From the IMG/VR virus record IMGVR_UViG_3300024348_000186, positions 1 through 28,707 of that record: a stretch of DNA of 28,707 bases; one strand, written 5' to 3'. The notes beneath the pieces were generated by a model, which ran no database searches, was not told where the DNA came from, and saw nothing but the letters and a program-made list of their open reading frames with translations. Within the stretch, counting starts at the first letter, position 1. Each line of letters begins with the position of its first letter. Origin of the DNA: a virus. The position numbers were made by a program, and so were the translations under genes. Below, in pieces: positions 1-10,032 of the stretch.

Positions 1-1226
1 TAGGCGGAGGAATTGGAGTGGCTGCACCAACATCTTTCCCAGGTGCAAATACTGATACTCAATACAATACATATTTAAGATACGATAAAGCTCCAATTAA
101 TTTAAATGGAGTTTCTAGAGCAGGCTTTGCTGCATTTACACAAAGAACCGGCTATCAATCATCCCAAGTAAAAAGCCAATATATCTATGCTAGATACTTT
201 AATGCGGATAATAGTAAGCGCCTCTATTATGGAGATATGCTAGACCAATCTGCTTCAACTTCTAGTATCAATGTGTCATCGTATGCAACTAACCAAAACT
301 ATAAATTTACTGATACGGTAAACGTAGTCCCCGGAAAACCTAACTATATGGGTGGACACTATATTCCATCTATTCCTGGTGCAGCAGGCTCGCTTGATGT
401 TTGGAATGGCGGCCTTTCCGGCGGAGTTCCTACTGGAGGTGGAACCCTTACTGAATTCTGTATTCATAAAGATCACCCATTCCTTAAAAACTTAGGAAAC
501 GGTTCATTCAATGGTAATAATTTCTTAGGCCTTAGTGCAAGCGCACCATACGAAGTTTCAGGAAATGCTATCACAAATACAAGTCAAGTATATTTACCGT
601 TTTCACACGCGGTTCACTTTAACACAAGCGCAGAAGCAGGAACCAATGAATTTGGAGTTCCATACTATGCACAAGCGGAAAGGGTAACCCCAGAATCTCC
701 TTATGCATATAGCGATGTATTATATTCAGCTCTAAATACTTTTCCAATTAAAATTGGATTTGGGACAGGCGATGATTATCTAATTGGTGCAAAAACTTGC
801 GGGTCATACTTATTTATGATGCCACAATCATATGCAGCTATTTCAGTAGACGGATCAAACGCAAGATCATCAAAAAGAACAGTTTCTGCCGGATCTGCTG
901 CTTCAATAACAGTTCCAGTAGTTTTCCAATTTAGAACAACTGATAAAATCGGTGAAATTGGAGGTTGGTCAACCGGTCAAAAATTAACTAATATTACATA
1001 TACAAAAATTATTGGACTTGATATTTACACTAAGAGTGGATTATTTGAGTTCGATATACAGGTTAGTGGTAAGCATCAGCGTGATACAATTATTACTTCG
1101 CCAACTATATTTACGCCACATGGCGGATCAGGCGGAGGCGGCGTTTACATATCAGATTTAACTGATATTCTTAGAAGCTCAGCATTTAATTTATCACTGA
1201 ACTCTTCTCTAAGTGCATTTGGGTAA
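1..1226 (+). CDS. Phage structural protein, 5'-truncated, unidentified
   Basis: The reading frame is already open at the left edge. The codons before the first possible start (GTG at 18) read Gly-Gly-Gly-Ile-Gly with no stop, so the true start almost certainly lies outside the window and at least 407 residues are visible. The protein is rich in Ser, Thr, Gly, Asn and Tyr, has few charged residues, no signal peptide and no membrane segment, and looks like a beta-rich virion protein. Near the C-terminus, about 30 residues from the end, is a glycine run (GGSGGGG), and the protein ends in Phe-Gly. A late structural role is inferred from composition and from position just before a 2040-residue tail protein. 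I recognise no family. The stop is 21 bases before the next gene. Confidence 0.75.
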   Translation, partial: GGGIGVAAPTSFPGANTDTQYNTYLRYDKAPINLNGVSRAGFAAFTQRTGYQSSQVKSQYIYARYFNADNSKRLYYGDMLDQSASTSSINVSSYATNQNYKFTDTVNVVPGKPNYMGGHYIPSIPGAAGSLDVWNGGLSGGVPTGGGTLTEFCIHKDHPFLKNLGNGSFNGNNFLGLSASAPYEVSGNAITNTSQVYLPFSHAVHFNTSAEAGTNEFGVPYYAQAERVTPESPYAYSDVLYSALNTFPIKIGFGTGDDYLIGAKTCGSYLFMMPQSYAAISVDGSNARSSKRTVSAGSAASITVPVVFQFRTTDKIGEIGGWSTGQKLTNITYTKIIGLDIYTKSGLFEFDIQVSGKHQRDTIITSPTIFTPHGGSGGGGVYISDLTDILRSSAFNLSLNSSLSAFG

Positions 1227-1247
1227 TATAAAAATTAAGTATGACAC

Positions 1248-4200
1248 ATGCCATTATCTTATAAAAAGATTACACCCTTTGACACATCATTTGGATTAGT
1301 TAGAACTAACCCTAAACTTACAGGTAATGTTAAGTTAGTGGTAGATGCTAACCAAAATTTATATTTTGAATCAATTGAGGCAAGTTCTGAATTAGCAAAT
1401 GATAAGTATAAAGCCTATCCAATTGACCCAACGTCTAATCATGATTCAAATCTATATAGATTTTTTAGTAATGGAAATACGCCAGAATCAATTGTATTTG
1501 GCGTAAAAACAAATGTCGCACTGGATTCAACATCATCAAATTTTGCTGACCAATACGATTTTTCTGAATATTTTTCAGGCGCGCGATACTGTATATCAAA
1601 GAATTATTCTGAAAAGTTCAAGTACTTTGCGCCAATATATTTAAATAAAGAGGTCCCAGAAAAATTTGTAATTTTTAAAATCCCTGGGGCAAGTCACTTG
1701 CCAATTTCGGAAACCAAAGCAAGCTATCCATATGCCAAGGCTGGACATTTAAAAAGCATACTGGATGATGCTCAAATTATAAAAACCTTTGACTTAGGAG
1801 TAGACTCGCATATCGGTAAGTATCTTAAAAAGATGCAGAGCAATCCGTTATTTCCGTCGACTACACTAAACTTTCCATTTAACAGAGGGTTGCTTGCATC
1901 ATATTCGGGAGTTGCCTATAAAGTTGGCTGTTACACTGAAAAATTTGAAAACCTACAAGATCTAATTATAGGCGGTAAAACTATTACTGACTTTGAAGAA
2001 TATGTAACTCTAGGTTATGAGAGAAACTCTGTAATTTATCCAAATATTCTAAATCTAGAATTTCTATTTGACGACACGTCAGACGACTTTGAATTTAATA
2101 GATATTTTGGAATTTACTGTAATACTGTAGATTTAGCCGAGCTAGATTTTGACTTAAGCGATCATGCTGCGCTTGCATTAAATTCTCCAACCATTACTGA
2201 TCCTAACACATATGAATATGCGCAAACACCATTTACCCAAACTAATGAAAATGGATTAGATCTAAAATTTTATTCAATTCCAGCGTCTATTTCTTCAGCA
2301 CTGTCTGAATTAGACGGAGCCGGCATTATTACGATTGAAGATAAGTTAGGTAACTTACATAAAGTTACGCAAGCAAATATTTTAGATTCAAAATTAAAGA
2401 TTTCGAGTAAATCAATAGATTTGTCTCTACTACACGGTCCAACTGAAACATTTATGGAAGACTCTGCCGATTATACAAAAGGTGGAATCCAATCATTTAT
2501 TGAAATTTCAATTGACGCAATCCCAAACCACCTAGATCAACTTAGAATTTATTATCCAAATGGAAAAGCGACTAATCAAAATTCTAAGAGATTTGAAACA
2601 CTTACTGCAGTATCTAATTTTTCATATAATGGGTCGACTCTACTTGGAGCGCTTGCTCTATACAATGAATATGGGCCAGATCAATTTTACTATAGTATTA
2701 ATGTTGTACAGCAGGAAGATCTAGCGACTCAATTACAAAAAATTGCAGAGTCGATAACCGAAGCAATTAACGCTATACAAAACAGTGGATTTAAAGCATT
2801 TTCTTATCAAAACCGAATATTTATTGTTGTAAATACCGAAGGTAATGTTTCATTGGAATATGCGGCCCAATATATTCCAGCCAGTAGCGACCTTAAAATA
2901 ACTATATCAGAAGAGCCAATTTTTAAGAAAACGGCGGCCGACCTACTTGGAACAAGTTCTAGTACAACTATCGATTTAACTAATAGCGATTATATTGTAT
3001 ATGGCGAAGCTTCACCCAGTATTAATCAAACTAACTACTCATTTGGTACTTTGATTGCAGAAGCTGGAGTAAAAACCCTAACGTTTGGTATAGGAAATTT
3101 AGACCAAACTGACATAATTGGATGTCAAGTAGTTAATTTTAAGCCCGGCTCAGCACTATCCTCGCATATTTCAGTTGAAGGCCAATATTTCAATAAATTA
3201 CATACAAATAAGGCAGATATTCTAGTACAATCACCTTCTGGTTGGGTTGAAATTGAAAATATTGTTAAGAGTATAGATTACATAAACACCAATACATTTA
3301 CTAGCGAAGCTGATAAAATTAAAGCAGTAGACTATTACGATAATAATATAAACGTATTAACAGAAAACGGCACAGAAGCTCTTTTAAAATTTGGACTAGT
3401 TCAATTTAAAAAGAAATATAAACCAACAATTAGTGCATTATCAATTATCCCAATTAAAGATTTTGATTTTGACCATACTGATAGCCAATACTCGTCTACT
3501 CAATTAAGTGATGTCTGGAAATCTGCATTTATTCCAGAGGGAATTAATATGATTAACCTAGGAAAATCTGCATATCGAGTTTTAAATGGTAGTATTAAAA
3601 TTGGAACGTCTACATATAGTGATGGAGATTTAATTGAAAAAACAGTACTACCGACGGTTGTTAAATTTGAAGCGATAAACGGAGATCCGTTTGTAATTCC
3701 AGCACTATCACTAACAACACCTACTTATGATGTTGAGCTTGCTGAGGCTACTCCAGATATTTTAGATTTTAAAGGATTTTTTACAATCACGTCAGACTAT
3801 GCTGAAGTTTCTCCTTCTAAAACAGTATCATACATTTATCGAGATAGATTTACAAGCGGAAAAATTACATCAGAGTACGACTCAAATTACGAAAGATTTT
3901 TAATTGAAAATGCTGGAAAAAACCGATTGGTTAAGTACATCTGTAAATGGGGCGCCGACGGTTCCCTTGATTCAAGATCAAACCCGTATCGTTTGAATGC
4001 GGATTTAGTTTTTGGTGTAAATAATTTTTCACCCGAGCCAAATAAAGTTGAGCCAGATTCAAGTTTAATGACGCATGAGTGGTTTTATATTGAATCTCTA
4101 TATGATTATATTAATGACATAACGGCCGCGTCTCAAAACAAACTATATTTTGATACGCCGTTTAACCCAACACTAGCTGTAACGCAAGCTGGATATTTTG

Positions 4201-7200
4201 AGGACTACTTTATTTTTACTCCAAGTTATTTAAATAATGGCGTTATGACGCCTTGTGCAAGAACGCAATATAGATTTTCCCAAATTAAAAAAGACTCTGT
4301 GTCTGGCATTGCTAAATCTATATTTAAAGGAATTAAGTTTGTATTTAAAGAGGTCGTGCAAGATACAGTGGAAAAGGAATTATCAGGGGCTCTTAAATAC
4401 GTTAGAGAATCTAATCGTTTTAATAATTATCGCTTTACTTCAATCCTAAAGGTAATAGAAGAGACACCATATTCTGGTGAAAATCCTATTCAATTTAAAT
4501 TTATTGAATCTAAGGACTTTAAATTTATTACACTGGTTATTGAATTAAGAGTTGGTCGTAAATCAAATGCATTGGTTTCTAGTCCAAAGGAATTACTTGT
4601 AACTAAAACTGGTGGACTTTCTCAAAATGAACAACATGCATTTAATAATATATCATCATCATTTTCTGACTATAAACTTAATATAAATCAAATTAGTACT
4701 GCTAATGGGATTCTATCAATTTCTGATATTACCTTAGCATTTATGTATTATGCAAAAAACAAAAAGTATAATACGTTAGACGGCAGCTACAGTAGCATAA
4801 ATCTAGTAAATAGTTTAGATTTATCAAGGCCGGCTGGCTATGGTGACAGAGGTTTACCATTTGTATTTTCTTTAGATAAAGGCTCAGATATTCAAATTGT
4901 TGATGAGATTAGCAAAGTTAGTGTTAATAGCATGTTATCTTATAAGGACTCAGCCGCGCTTAAAGTATTTAGTACAGCTAATCCAGAAGAATTTACGCTA
5001 GATTTTCCAATTAATTCAAACGGACTCTTGTCAAGTGGAGAAGGTCAAGCCTTAACTACCATTACTCTTCCTGGAGGAACTTCACAAGGAATTACTACAA
5101 CTGAAAATAATGCATATGGTGCATCTGGGCTAAGTTTATATCCATTTATTAAAAACCGAATTATTACATCAAACAGTATTAAAGAATCATTTGTTAACCA
5201 AACTGCAATAATTGGAAGTACTCTTAACCCAGCCGTAACTGCTAGTGTAGAAGGAGGTTCTTCGATTATCACGCTAAGCTCAGCTCCAGCCACCGCAATT
5301 TTAATTGGATCTGAAGTTGAAATTGTTGGATGGAGTACGCCTGGAACCAGAGTCAATTCAGTTAATGGCACAGCCGTAACCTTGTCTAAGGCAATTATAT
5401 CAAATATACCAAATCAAAGCCAGCCTGCAGCTATTACATCTGGCTCAGTTGACATCTATTTACAAGCCGGCGCCAATTCAGAATTAGCATCATATGGTGA
5501 TGCAACGGGTTTAAACTATAATGCGTCAAATAAAGTCTATGTAACAGGCACCGGTATTCCAGCCAATGCCTATGTAGTTAGCGTTAATAATGCTGCGCTT
5601 GACGCAAACGGCCAACTTATAACTAAAGTTACGTTATCAGCGGCTGCGACCTCAACTGGACCAGCTATTACTGTTAAATTTTTCCAAAAAAAGACGGCAG
5701 CCCCTATTAATTTTTATCAAGCAGATATTAGCCATGCGCTTGCTACTCAAAACCGGGTAGCGTATTCAGGCAGTACTTTATTAAACGTTATTGATATTTT
5801 AGAATTAAAAAATAAAGCCACTGGCGAAACCGGATATACCTATCCAAATGCACAAGTGCTGGCATCAGAAACAAATTCAGCCTTTAATATTTTAGCTTAT
5901 CCAGGAGATGTAACCAAGAAACTTCTTAGAATAATTAAGCAAACTATTTACAGATTATCAAATGAGTCTGGTATTTCGGAGATTTTGCCAAGCGGTGTTG
6001 TAATGAGGTCTGACTCTGGAATTGGTGAACTTACATTTACCAGTATTCCAACTGCACAAACTGTTTCAGGTGTAACAACCTTTAATCTTGATAAAATTAT
6101 TAAAAGAGAATTAACTATCCCTGCTCTTGATACTAGCTATTGGGAATCAGTAAACTTTGCCCTTTTGCTTGGAGGAGAATCTTATTACAAAGGATTATTT
6201 AAAAGGTTAAGTTTCAATGAGTTTAAGAGATCAATTGATAGAGGCCGAGATAATGTAACCTATACTACATATTCAAATGGGGTAAAAACAACTAGCGAAT
6301 TCTATATTGAAATTGAAGAGGCAACTATGGTTGAAAAATTAAAAATACCAACAATTTCACCAGTTAATATCCAATTGACACAAGCTGAAACTACAAGTAA
6401 AAGACAGGCTTCAAACTTAGTTGGATATACTGCGGCTGAATCATATTTACAGAATCCTGTCTTCTTAAGAAGACACGGCTCAACATATTCGCCTATTTTT
6501 AGAGAAGTTACCGCATTTATGCCAGATACCACTCTAAATTCAGAAATAGTTAAGGATGCAAATTGTAAATTTAATCCAAGCGCAAATCGATTCTTTGAAG
6601 TAAAAGGATTTGAGCATATTAAAGTTTCAGAAAAGAAAATTCTAGAGTTAGAGGGTAGCGATAAGTATAAACCAATCTTTGAATTAATTGGAGAAACTCC
6701 AATATCAAACGGTGACCTTTATCTACTTGCATCAAATTGGGACTATGGCTTCCATTTAGAATATATTAATAAAACTGATTCTATTCCAGCATACGGCACT
6801 CGACGCATAGCCGAAGATTCTTATTTTATGGCTAAACTTGCATCGTTACCGACGTCTATTGAAATCGATTCACTTTCTTCTAGCGAAATACTGGAGTTTC
6901 CATCGATTTCTGCTGACTATATTAATAGAGAGGCTGACGTTTTATACAAAGTAAACACTAGCGACTCTCAAGTTGATATAAACTTAACTAATGTTTTTGC
7001 AGCAAAGGTCTTATCATTAGGCCTAGAATCTCAAATTTCAGGCAGCTTTAATATTGATACAACTGCTAGAAATCCAGAAATACTTGGATCATACGATTTT
7101 TCGTCATACGTTAAACAATATGCAATCGAGAACATTTTACCTAACTATGCAATTGACCAACTTGTATTCTGGTACATAGAAGATAAGAGCCAGCCGACTG

Positions 7201-7370
7201 GCCTTGAAATTATTACCAAAACCGCAGCAGAGCGCTATGCGTTAGGGTACAAGAAACTAGAAGGAGTCCAAATAAATATTAAAGACGGACGATCTGTTCA
7301 ATTAAGAATTCCCTTAAAAACAACTGGTCGATTAAGTTTAATAATTGAACCAAAAATGAAATTTATCTAA
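1248..7370 (+). CDS. Giant beta-rich tail/baseplate structural protein (2040 aa)
   Basis: This is one uninterrupted 2040-residue frame. The N-terminus (TNPKLTGNVKLVVD near residues 20-33) resembles, from memory, the start of very large unassigned virion proteins of T4-like phages thought to infect Bacteroidota; I cannot confirm this without a search. Most of the sequence is mixed beta and charged. A helical, Lys/Val-rich segment lies at about 1005-1050. Two tandem beta modules lie at about 1336-1483, each with a Gly-(S/T)-x-(I/V)-P or Gly-Thr turn followed by a V-x-S-V-N strand and a T-L-S strand. There is no signal peptide or membrane helix. It is about twice the length of T4 gp7, the largest T4 wedge protein. 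The next gene starts 2 bases after its stop, so the two are probably translationally coupled. A baseplate or tail-scaffold role is inferred from size and neighbours; no enzyme motif is seen. Confidence 0.7.
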   Translation: MPLSYKKITPFDTSFGLVRTNPKLTGNVKLVVDANQNLYFESIEASSELANDKYKAYPIDPTSNHDSNLYRFFSNGNTPESIVFGVKTNVALDSTSSNFADQYDFSEYFSGARYCISKNYSEKFKYFAPIYLNKEVPEKFVIFKIPGASHLPISETKASYPYAKAGHLKSILDDAQIIKTFDLGVDSHIGKYLKKMQSNPLFPSTTLNFPFNRGLLASYSGVAYKVGCYTEKFENLQDLIIGGKTITDFEEYVTLGYERNSVIYPNILNLEFLFDDTSDDFEFNRYFGIYCNTVDLAELDFDLSDHAALALNSPTITDPNTYEYAQTPFTQTNENGLDLKFYSIPASISSALSELDGAGIITIEDKLGNLHKVTQANILDSKLKISSKSIDLSLLHGPTETFMEDSADYTKGGIQSFIEISIDAIPNHLDQLRIYYPNGKATNQNSKRFETLTAVSNFSYNGSTLLGALALYNEYGPDQFYYSINVVQQEDLATQLQKIAESITEAINAIQNSGFKAFSYQNRIFIVVNTEGNVSLEYAAQYIPASSDLKITISEEPIFKKTAADLLGTSSSTTIDLTNSDYIVYGEASPSINQTNYSFGTLIAEAGVKTLTFGIGNLDQTDIIGCQVVNFKPGSALSSHISVEGQYFNKLHTNKADILVQSPSGWVEIENIVKSIDYINTNTFTSEADKIKAVDYYDNNINVLTENGTEALLKFGLVQFKKKYKPTISALSIIPIKDFDFDHTDSQYSSTQLSDVWKSAFIPEGINMINLGKSAYRVLNGSIKIGTSTYSDGDLIEKTVLPTVVKFEAINGDPFVIPALSLTTPTYDVELAEATPDILDFKGFFTITSDYAEVSPSKTVSYIYRDRFTSGKITSEYDSNYERFLIENAGKNRLVKYICKWGADGSLDSRSNPYRLNADLVFGVNNFSPEPNKVEPDSSLMTHEWFYIESLYDYINDITAASQNKLYFDTPFNPTLAVTQAGYFEDYFIFTPSYLNNGVMTPCARTQYRFSQIKKDSVSGIAKSIFKGIKFVFKEVVQDTVEKELSGALKYVRESNRFNNYRFTSILKVIEETPYSGENPIQFKFIESKDFKFITLVIELRVGRKSNALVSSPKELLVTKTGGLSQNEQHAFNNISSSFSDYKLNINQISTANGILSISDITLAFMYYAKNKKYNTLDGSYSSINLVNSLDLSRPAGYGDRGLPFVFSLDKGSDIQIVDEISKVSVNSMLSYKDSAALKVFSTANPEEFTLDFPINSNGLLSSGEGQALTTITLPGGTSQGITTTENNAYGASGLSLYPFIKNRIITSNSIKESFVNQTAIIGSTLNPAVTASVEGGSSIITLSSAPATAILIGSEVEIVGWSTPGTRVNSVNGTAVTLSKAIISNIPNQSQPAAITSGSVDIYLQAGANSELASYGDATGLNYNASNKVYVTGTGIPANAYVVSVNNAALDANGQLITKVTLSAAATSTGPAITVKFFQKKTAAPINFYQADISHALATQNRVAYSGSTLLNVIDILELKNKATGETGYTYPNAQVLASETNSAFNILAYPGDVTKKLLRIIKQTIYRLSNESGISEILPSGVVMRSDSGIGELTFTSIPTAQTVSGVTTFNLDKIIKRELTIPALDTSYWESVNFALLLGGESYYKGLFKRLSFNEFKRSIDRGRDNVTYTTYSNGVKTTSEFYIEIEEATMVEKLKIPTISPVNIQLTQAETTSKRQASNLVGYTAAESYLQNPVFLRRHGSTYSPIFREVTAFMPDTTLNSEIVKDANCKFNPSANRFFEVKGFEHIKVSEKKILELEGSDKYKPIFELIGETPISNGDLYLLASNWDYGFHLEYINKTDSIPAYGTRRIAEDSYFMAKLASLPTSIEIDSLSSSEILEFPSISADYINREADVLYKVNTSDSQVDINLTNVFAAKVLSLGLESQISGSFNIDTTARNPEILGSYDFSSYVKQYAIENILPNYAIDQLVFWYIEDKSQPTGLEIITKTAAERYALGYKKLEGVQINIKDGRSVQLRIPLKTTGRLSLIIEPKMKFI
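5253..5696 (+). repeat. Two tandem beta modules inside the 2040-aa protein
   Basis: Residues about 1336-1395 and 1400-1483 share an arrangement. A Gly-Ser-rich lead strand (GGSSIITLSS; SGSVDIYL) is followed by a turn before a V-x-S-V-N strand (RVNSVNG; VVSVNNA) and a closing strand T-L-S (VTLSKA; VTLSAA). The similarity is at protein level and weak in DNA, which suggests an old duplication. Short beta modules of this kind recur in phage tail proteins; the function here is unknown. Confidence 0.45.
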
Positions 7371-7372
7371 AG

Positions 7373-8986
7373 ATGCCAGCACAATTAAATCTTAAAGAGG
7401 TTTTTACAACAGATAGCCAAGCCGTATTGTCAGACAAACTAAATTTTAACTTTACTAAGTTAATTGAATTAGGAATCGGCGATATTGGCCCAAGCGGCCC
7501 TGCCGGTGCGATAGGCGGAATCGGCCCAGCCGGTCAAGTTGGACCTAGAGGAGCAAAGGGCTCTAGAATATTTAGTGGAACAGACCAAACCACCAACACA
7601 ACTGCCATTGTTGACGATATTTTTATTACAACCGGCGGAAGATTCTATACTAAAACTACGACGGCGTGGTCTCAAATATTTAACATAAACGATCTTTTAG
7701 CAGTATCGACTGAGTTCTTTTTAAATAAACAATTATTTACAATTAGTGACACTGATACTACCTTTACTGCAAGTACTAAAAAGAAAAATTATGGAATAGT
7801 AAGATTTTTAAAAAATGCTGGAGCAGACTTAGCTGTCGTCAACCCGGATGGAATAAATTATGGAAGTTCTGCATCAACTTATAATAACTCAACCCTATTT
7901 TTAAATAACTTTGATTTAGACAAATACCAAGCTAACTTTGTTGCAAACGGAAGTGTTGATGCACTAATTACTGATGTTAGTAAAGCAATTACAACAATAT
8001 ATTCAAATTTTGTAACCACATCAGATGAATCAGCTAGTAGATATCACATTCAATTAGGTTCTTTGTATAAATTGCCAAACGGTCAACATCAGATGAGTTT
8101 TTCTGAGAATAACCTTAGAATAAAGCACGCGCTAATAAACAATACGTCTGCTAGTCCAGCTGTTTCTTACTTTCTGTCAGAATTTAATGTAGGTGGAGAT
8201 TCATCGTATACCAATTCAGTTAATGGTGCAACATCAGCCTTTAAGTTTAGAGCATCTCAAATGGATGGATCTGCCCACAATGGAGTTACACTATACACTG
8301 GAGGATCTTCTGCAATTAAAAGTTTTGCTGAAAATGACGCGGTATTTGATATAAATGGACTTTTGCTTGAACGCGCAACTGCTTCTGGTAAAACTCGGCT
8401 TGCGTTTGGAATAGACTCGTTAAACACAGCTCATATTATTACAAAAACTTCGTTTGACATTTGCGCAACTGGTGATATTTCGATTGGAGTATTTGGAACC
8501 GCATTGGGTGATACTAAACAAATTATCGCTAAGCGATTTGGCGCAACTGAAAAAACAACTGCTCTTGGTGTTGGAGGTACCCCCAATTCATCATTAACTG
8601 TATATGGAACTAAGAGTATAGCATCGGCAGTTTCCGATACCCGATATTTGGCAGACCAAGTTAACCTTGGAACAATGACCAAAAATAGTTTACCTTTGTC
8701 TGGTAGCGGACTAACCGAATTATTTGTACCAAGGCAGCCAAATTTAAGTGTTAACGGTAGTGCTGCAACAGCGGCTGGCCTCGCAAGTTATTTAGGATTT
8801 AATTCATATTTTGATGATAATGGAAATATGAACTTTACATATAGAGATGATAGTCCGGCAGGTACGTCTGGAACAGGTTCAGCTTTTATTACAACCCGAG
8901 ATGGTAGCATGCACTTTGTTGCATATTCAAATGATCCAGCTCTAGTTGATACTAACTCCGGATCAAATTCAAACGAATCAGTATAA
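7373..8986 (+). CDS. Collagen-like phage structural protein (537 aa)
   Basis: Residues 1-37 form a short head with the pattern D-K-L-N-F-N-F (about 21-27). A collagen-like run of eight Gly-X-Y triplets follows at about 39-62 (starting GPSGPAG and ending GAKG). The remainder is a long beta-rich, Ser/Thr/Asn-rich region. Collagen-like segments are known in phage tail and fibre proteins, where they trimerise the stalk, so this is probably a trimeric fibre or baseplate appendage. A segment near residues 410-450 (SDTRYLAD, then a Leu-Ser-Gly-Ser-Gly motif) resembles fibre linkers. The last ten residues are Ser/Asn-rich. The start is 2 bases after the stop of the upstream giant gene and has no ribosome binding site of its own, so coupling is likely. 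No S74 or enzymatic domain is seen. Confidence 0.75.
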   Translation: MPAQLNLKEVFTTDSQAVLSDKLNFNFTKLIELGIGDIGPSGPAGAIGGIGPAGQVGPRGAKGSRIFSGTDQTTNTTAIVDDIFITTGGRFYTKTTTAWSQIFNINDLLAVSTEFFLNKQLFTISDTDTTFTASTKKKNYGIVRFLKNAGADLAVVNPDGINYGSSASTYNNSTLFLNNFDLDKYQANFVANGSVDALITDVSKAITTIYSNFVTTSDESASRYHIQLGSLYKLPNGQHQMSFSENNLRIKHALINNTSASPAVSYFLSEFNVGGDSSYTNSVNGATSAFKFRASQMDGSAHNGVTLYTGGSSAIKSFAENDAVFDINGLLLERATASGKTRLAFGIDSLNTAHIITKTSFDICATGDISIGVFGTALGDTKQIIAKRFGATEKTTALGVGGTPNSSLTVYGTKSIASAVSDTRYLADQVNLGTMTKNSLPLSGSGLTELFVPRQPNLSVNGSAATAAGLASYLGFNSYFDDNGNMNFTYRDDSPAGTSGTGSAFITTRDGSMHFVAYSNDPALVDTNSGSNSNESV

Positions 8987-9000
8987 AATATACATAACAC

Positions 9001-10029
9001 ATGAAAACATTAAGTTTATCAAATATACTTAAAGCAGTTAAGTTTACCGTTACCAGAGATGGAAGAATGGCGGCTGGAAAATTTAACTATTATGAAGATG
9101 CAACAATGGATGCAGTTCTTTCTAATCCAACTTCGCACTTCATGCTTAATGGATCGCTGAGCTTACCAAATGTTGCATACTTCGGCAGTGAAAAATCAGG
9201 CCTATTGGAACTAACTAACGGTCATTATGGAGTATATGTTGGATCAACTAGTGCAATTACCGGTATTACTTTACCAGAACCTACGGCAAGTGTTTTACAC
9301 AGAACCTATGTTTTAACTAACCAAAAAAGTTCTACCCTTGCTGTTAAATTTACAAGTGGAGGAACCGAAACAACTGTAGTTACACTATCGGCCCTGCCTT
9401 CAACTAGCGCGGCAATTACAACAGTTGCAAATTTACCAATTAATTCAGTTGTAGTTCAGTGTCAACGTACATCACGTGCCTTAGCTACTCCTCAGACCTA
9501 TACTTGGAGAATTATTTCTGCAAACTATGCGCCAGCGGTTGGAGCATCTGCATCAGCTGCTACATATAATGGCGGTATTTTTAAAGTAAATCTTCTTAAA
9601 ACAAACCTGTCGTCGATTTCATCGAGCACACTATCTCAATATATTACAATTACACTAAACGGAGCTTCGGGTATTCCGCAATCGGGTAACTCTAATCAAA
9701 TTATTAGAAAATTTACAAGTGGTCAAAATGTAAGTGTATCAGTATCTTCATCTCTTCCTTCTGGATATTCGTTTTCGTATTGGCAAAAGAAGTCGCCATT
9801 ACCGGTTGGTACAATTTCAGCAAGTCAGCCATTTACTCAAGAATTAGCAAATGCGATTACAGTAGACAACCTAACTATTACTGAGATTGACCTAGTGTTT
9901 AGCTATACGGCGCCGGTTACAAGTCAAACTTATACATATAGTGGCGGAGGTGGATCTTACAGTTACAGCAGTGGAGGTTCTGGTCAATACTCTGGCGGCG
10001 GCTATAATAATGAGTACATGTATTCATAG
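9001..10029 (+). CDS. Structural protein with Gly/Ser/Tyr-rich C-terminal tail (342 aa)
   Basis: The N-terminal 300 residues are beta-rich and dominated by Ser, Thr and Val. The last ~34 residues (about 309-342) are low complexity, made almost only of Gly, Ser, Tyr and Asn with several SGGG blocks, and end in Met-Tyr-Ser. Glycine-rich tips are known on adhesins of T-even phages (for example gp38 of T2), where they carry host specificity. I see no other homology to that family, so a tip or adhesin role is only a suggestion. It lies 14 bases after the collagen-like gene and is the last gene of the first + strand block. It is the only gene here that stops with TAG. It converges on the reverse-strand gene with a 3-base gap and no terminator hairpin. 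Confidence 0.7.
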   Translation: MKTLSLSNILKAVKFTVTRDGRMAAGKFNYYEDATMDAVLSNPTSHFMLNGSLSLPNVAYFGSEKSGLLELTNGHYGVYVGSTSAITGITLPEPTASVLHRTYVLTNQKSSTLAVKFTSGGTETTVVTLSALPSTSAAITTVANLPINSVVVQCQRTSRALATPQTYTWRIISANYAPAVGASASAATYNGGIFKVNLLKTNLSSISSSTLSQYITITLNGASGIPQSGNSNQIIRKFTSGQNVSVSVSSSLPSGYSFSYWQKKSPLPVGTISASQPFTQELANAITVDNLTITEIDLVFSYTAPVTSQTYTYSGGGGSYSYSSGGSGQYSGGGYNNEYMYS

Positions 10030-10032
10030 CAG

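Noticed and set aside
18-20. GTG as the start of the first gene
   Set aside because: The frame is open from base 3 without a stop and reads into a Gly-rich segment, so the gene is cut by the window edge and this GTG is an internal Val codon.
1227-1234. TATAAAAA before the 2040-aa gene (and TATAAAAT at 8982, TATAAACA at 12965) as late promoters
   Set aside because: They lack the NATAAATA core and lie only 11-13 bases from the ATG, leaving almost no leader. They are better read as A-rich leaders.
9001-10029. Calling the 342-aa protein a gp38-type adhesin
   Set aside because: Only the Gly/Ser/Tyr-rich tail is suggestive; no alternating polyglycine ridges separated by hypervariable loops as in T2 gp38 are visible.
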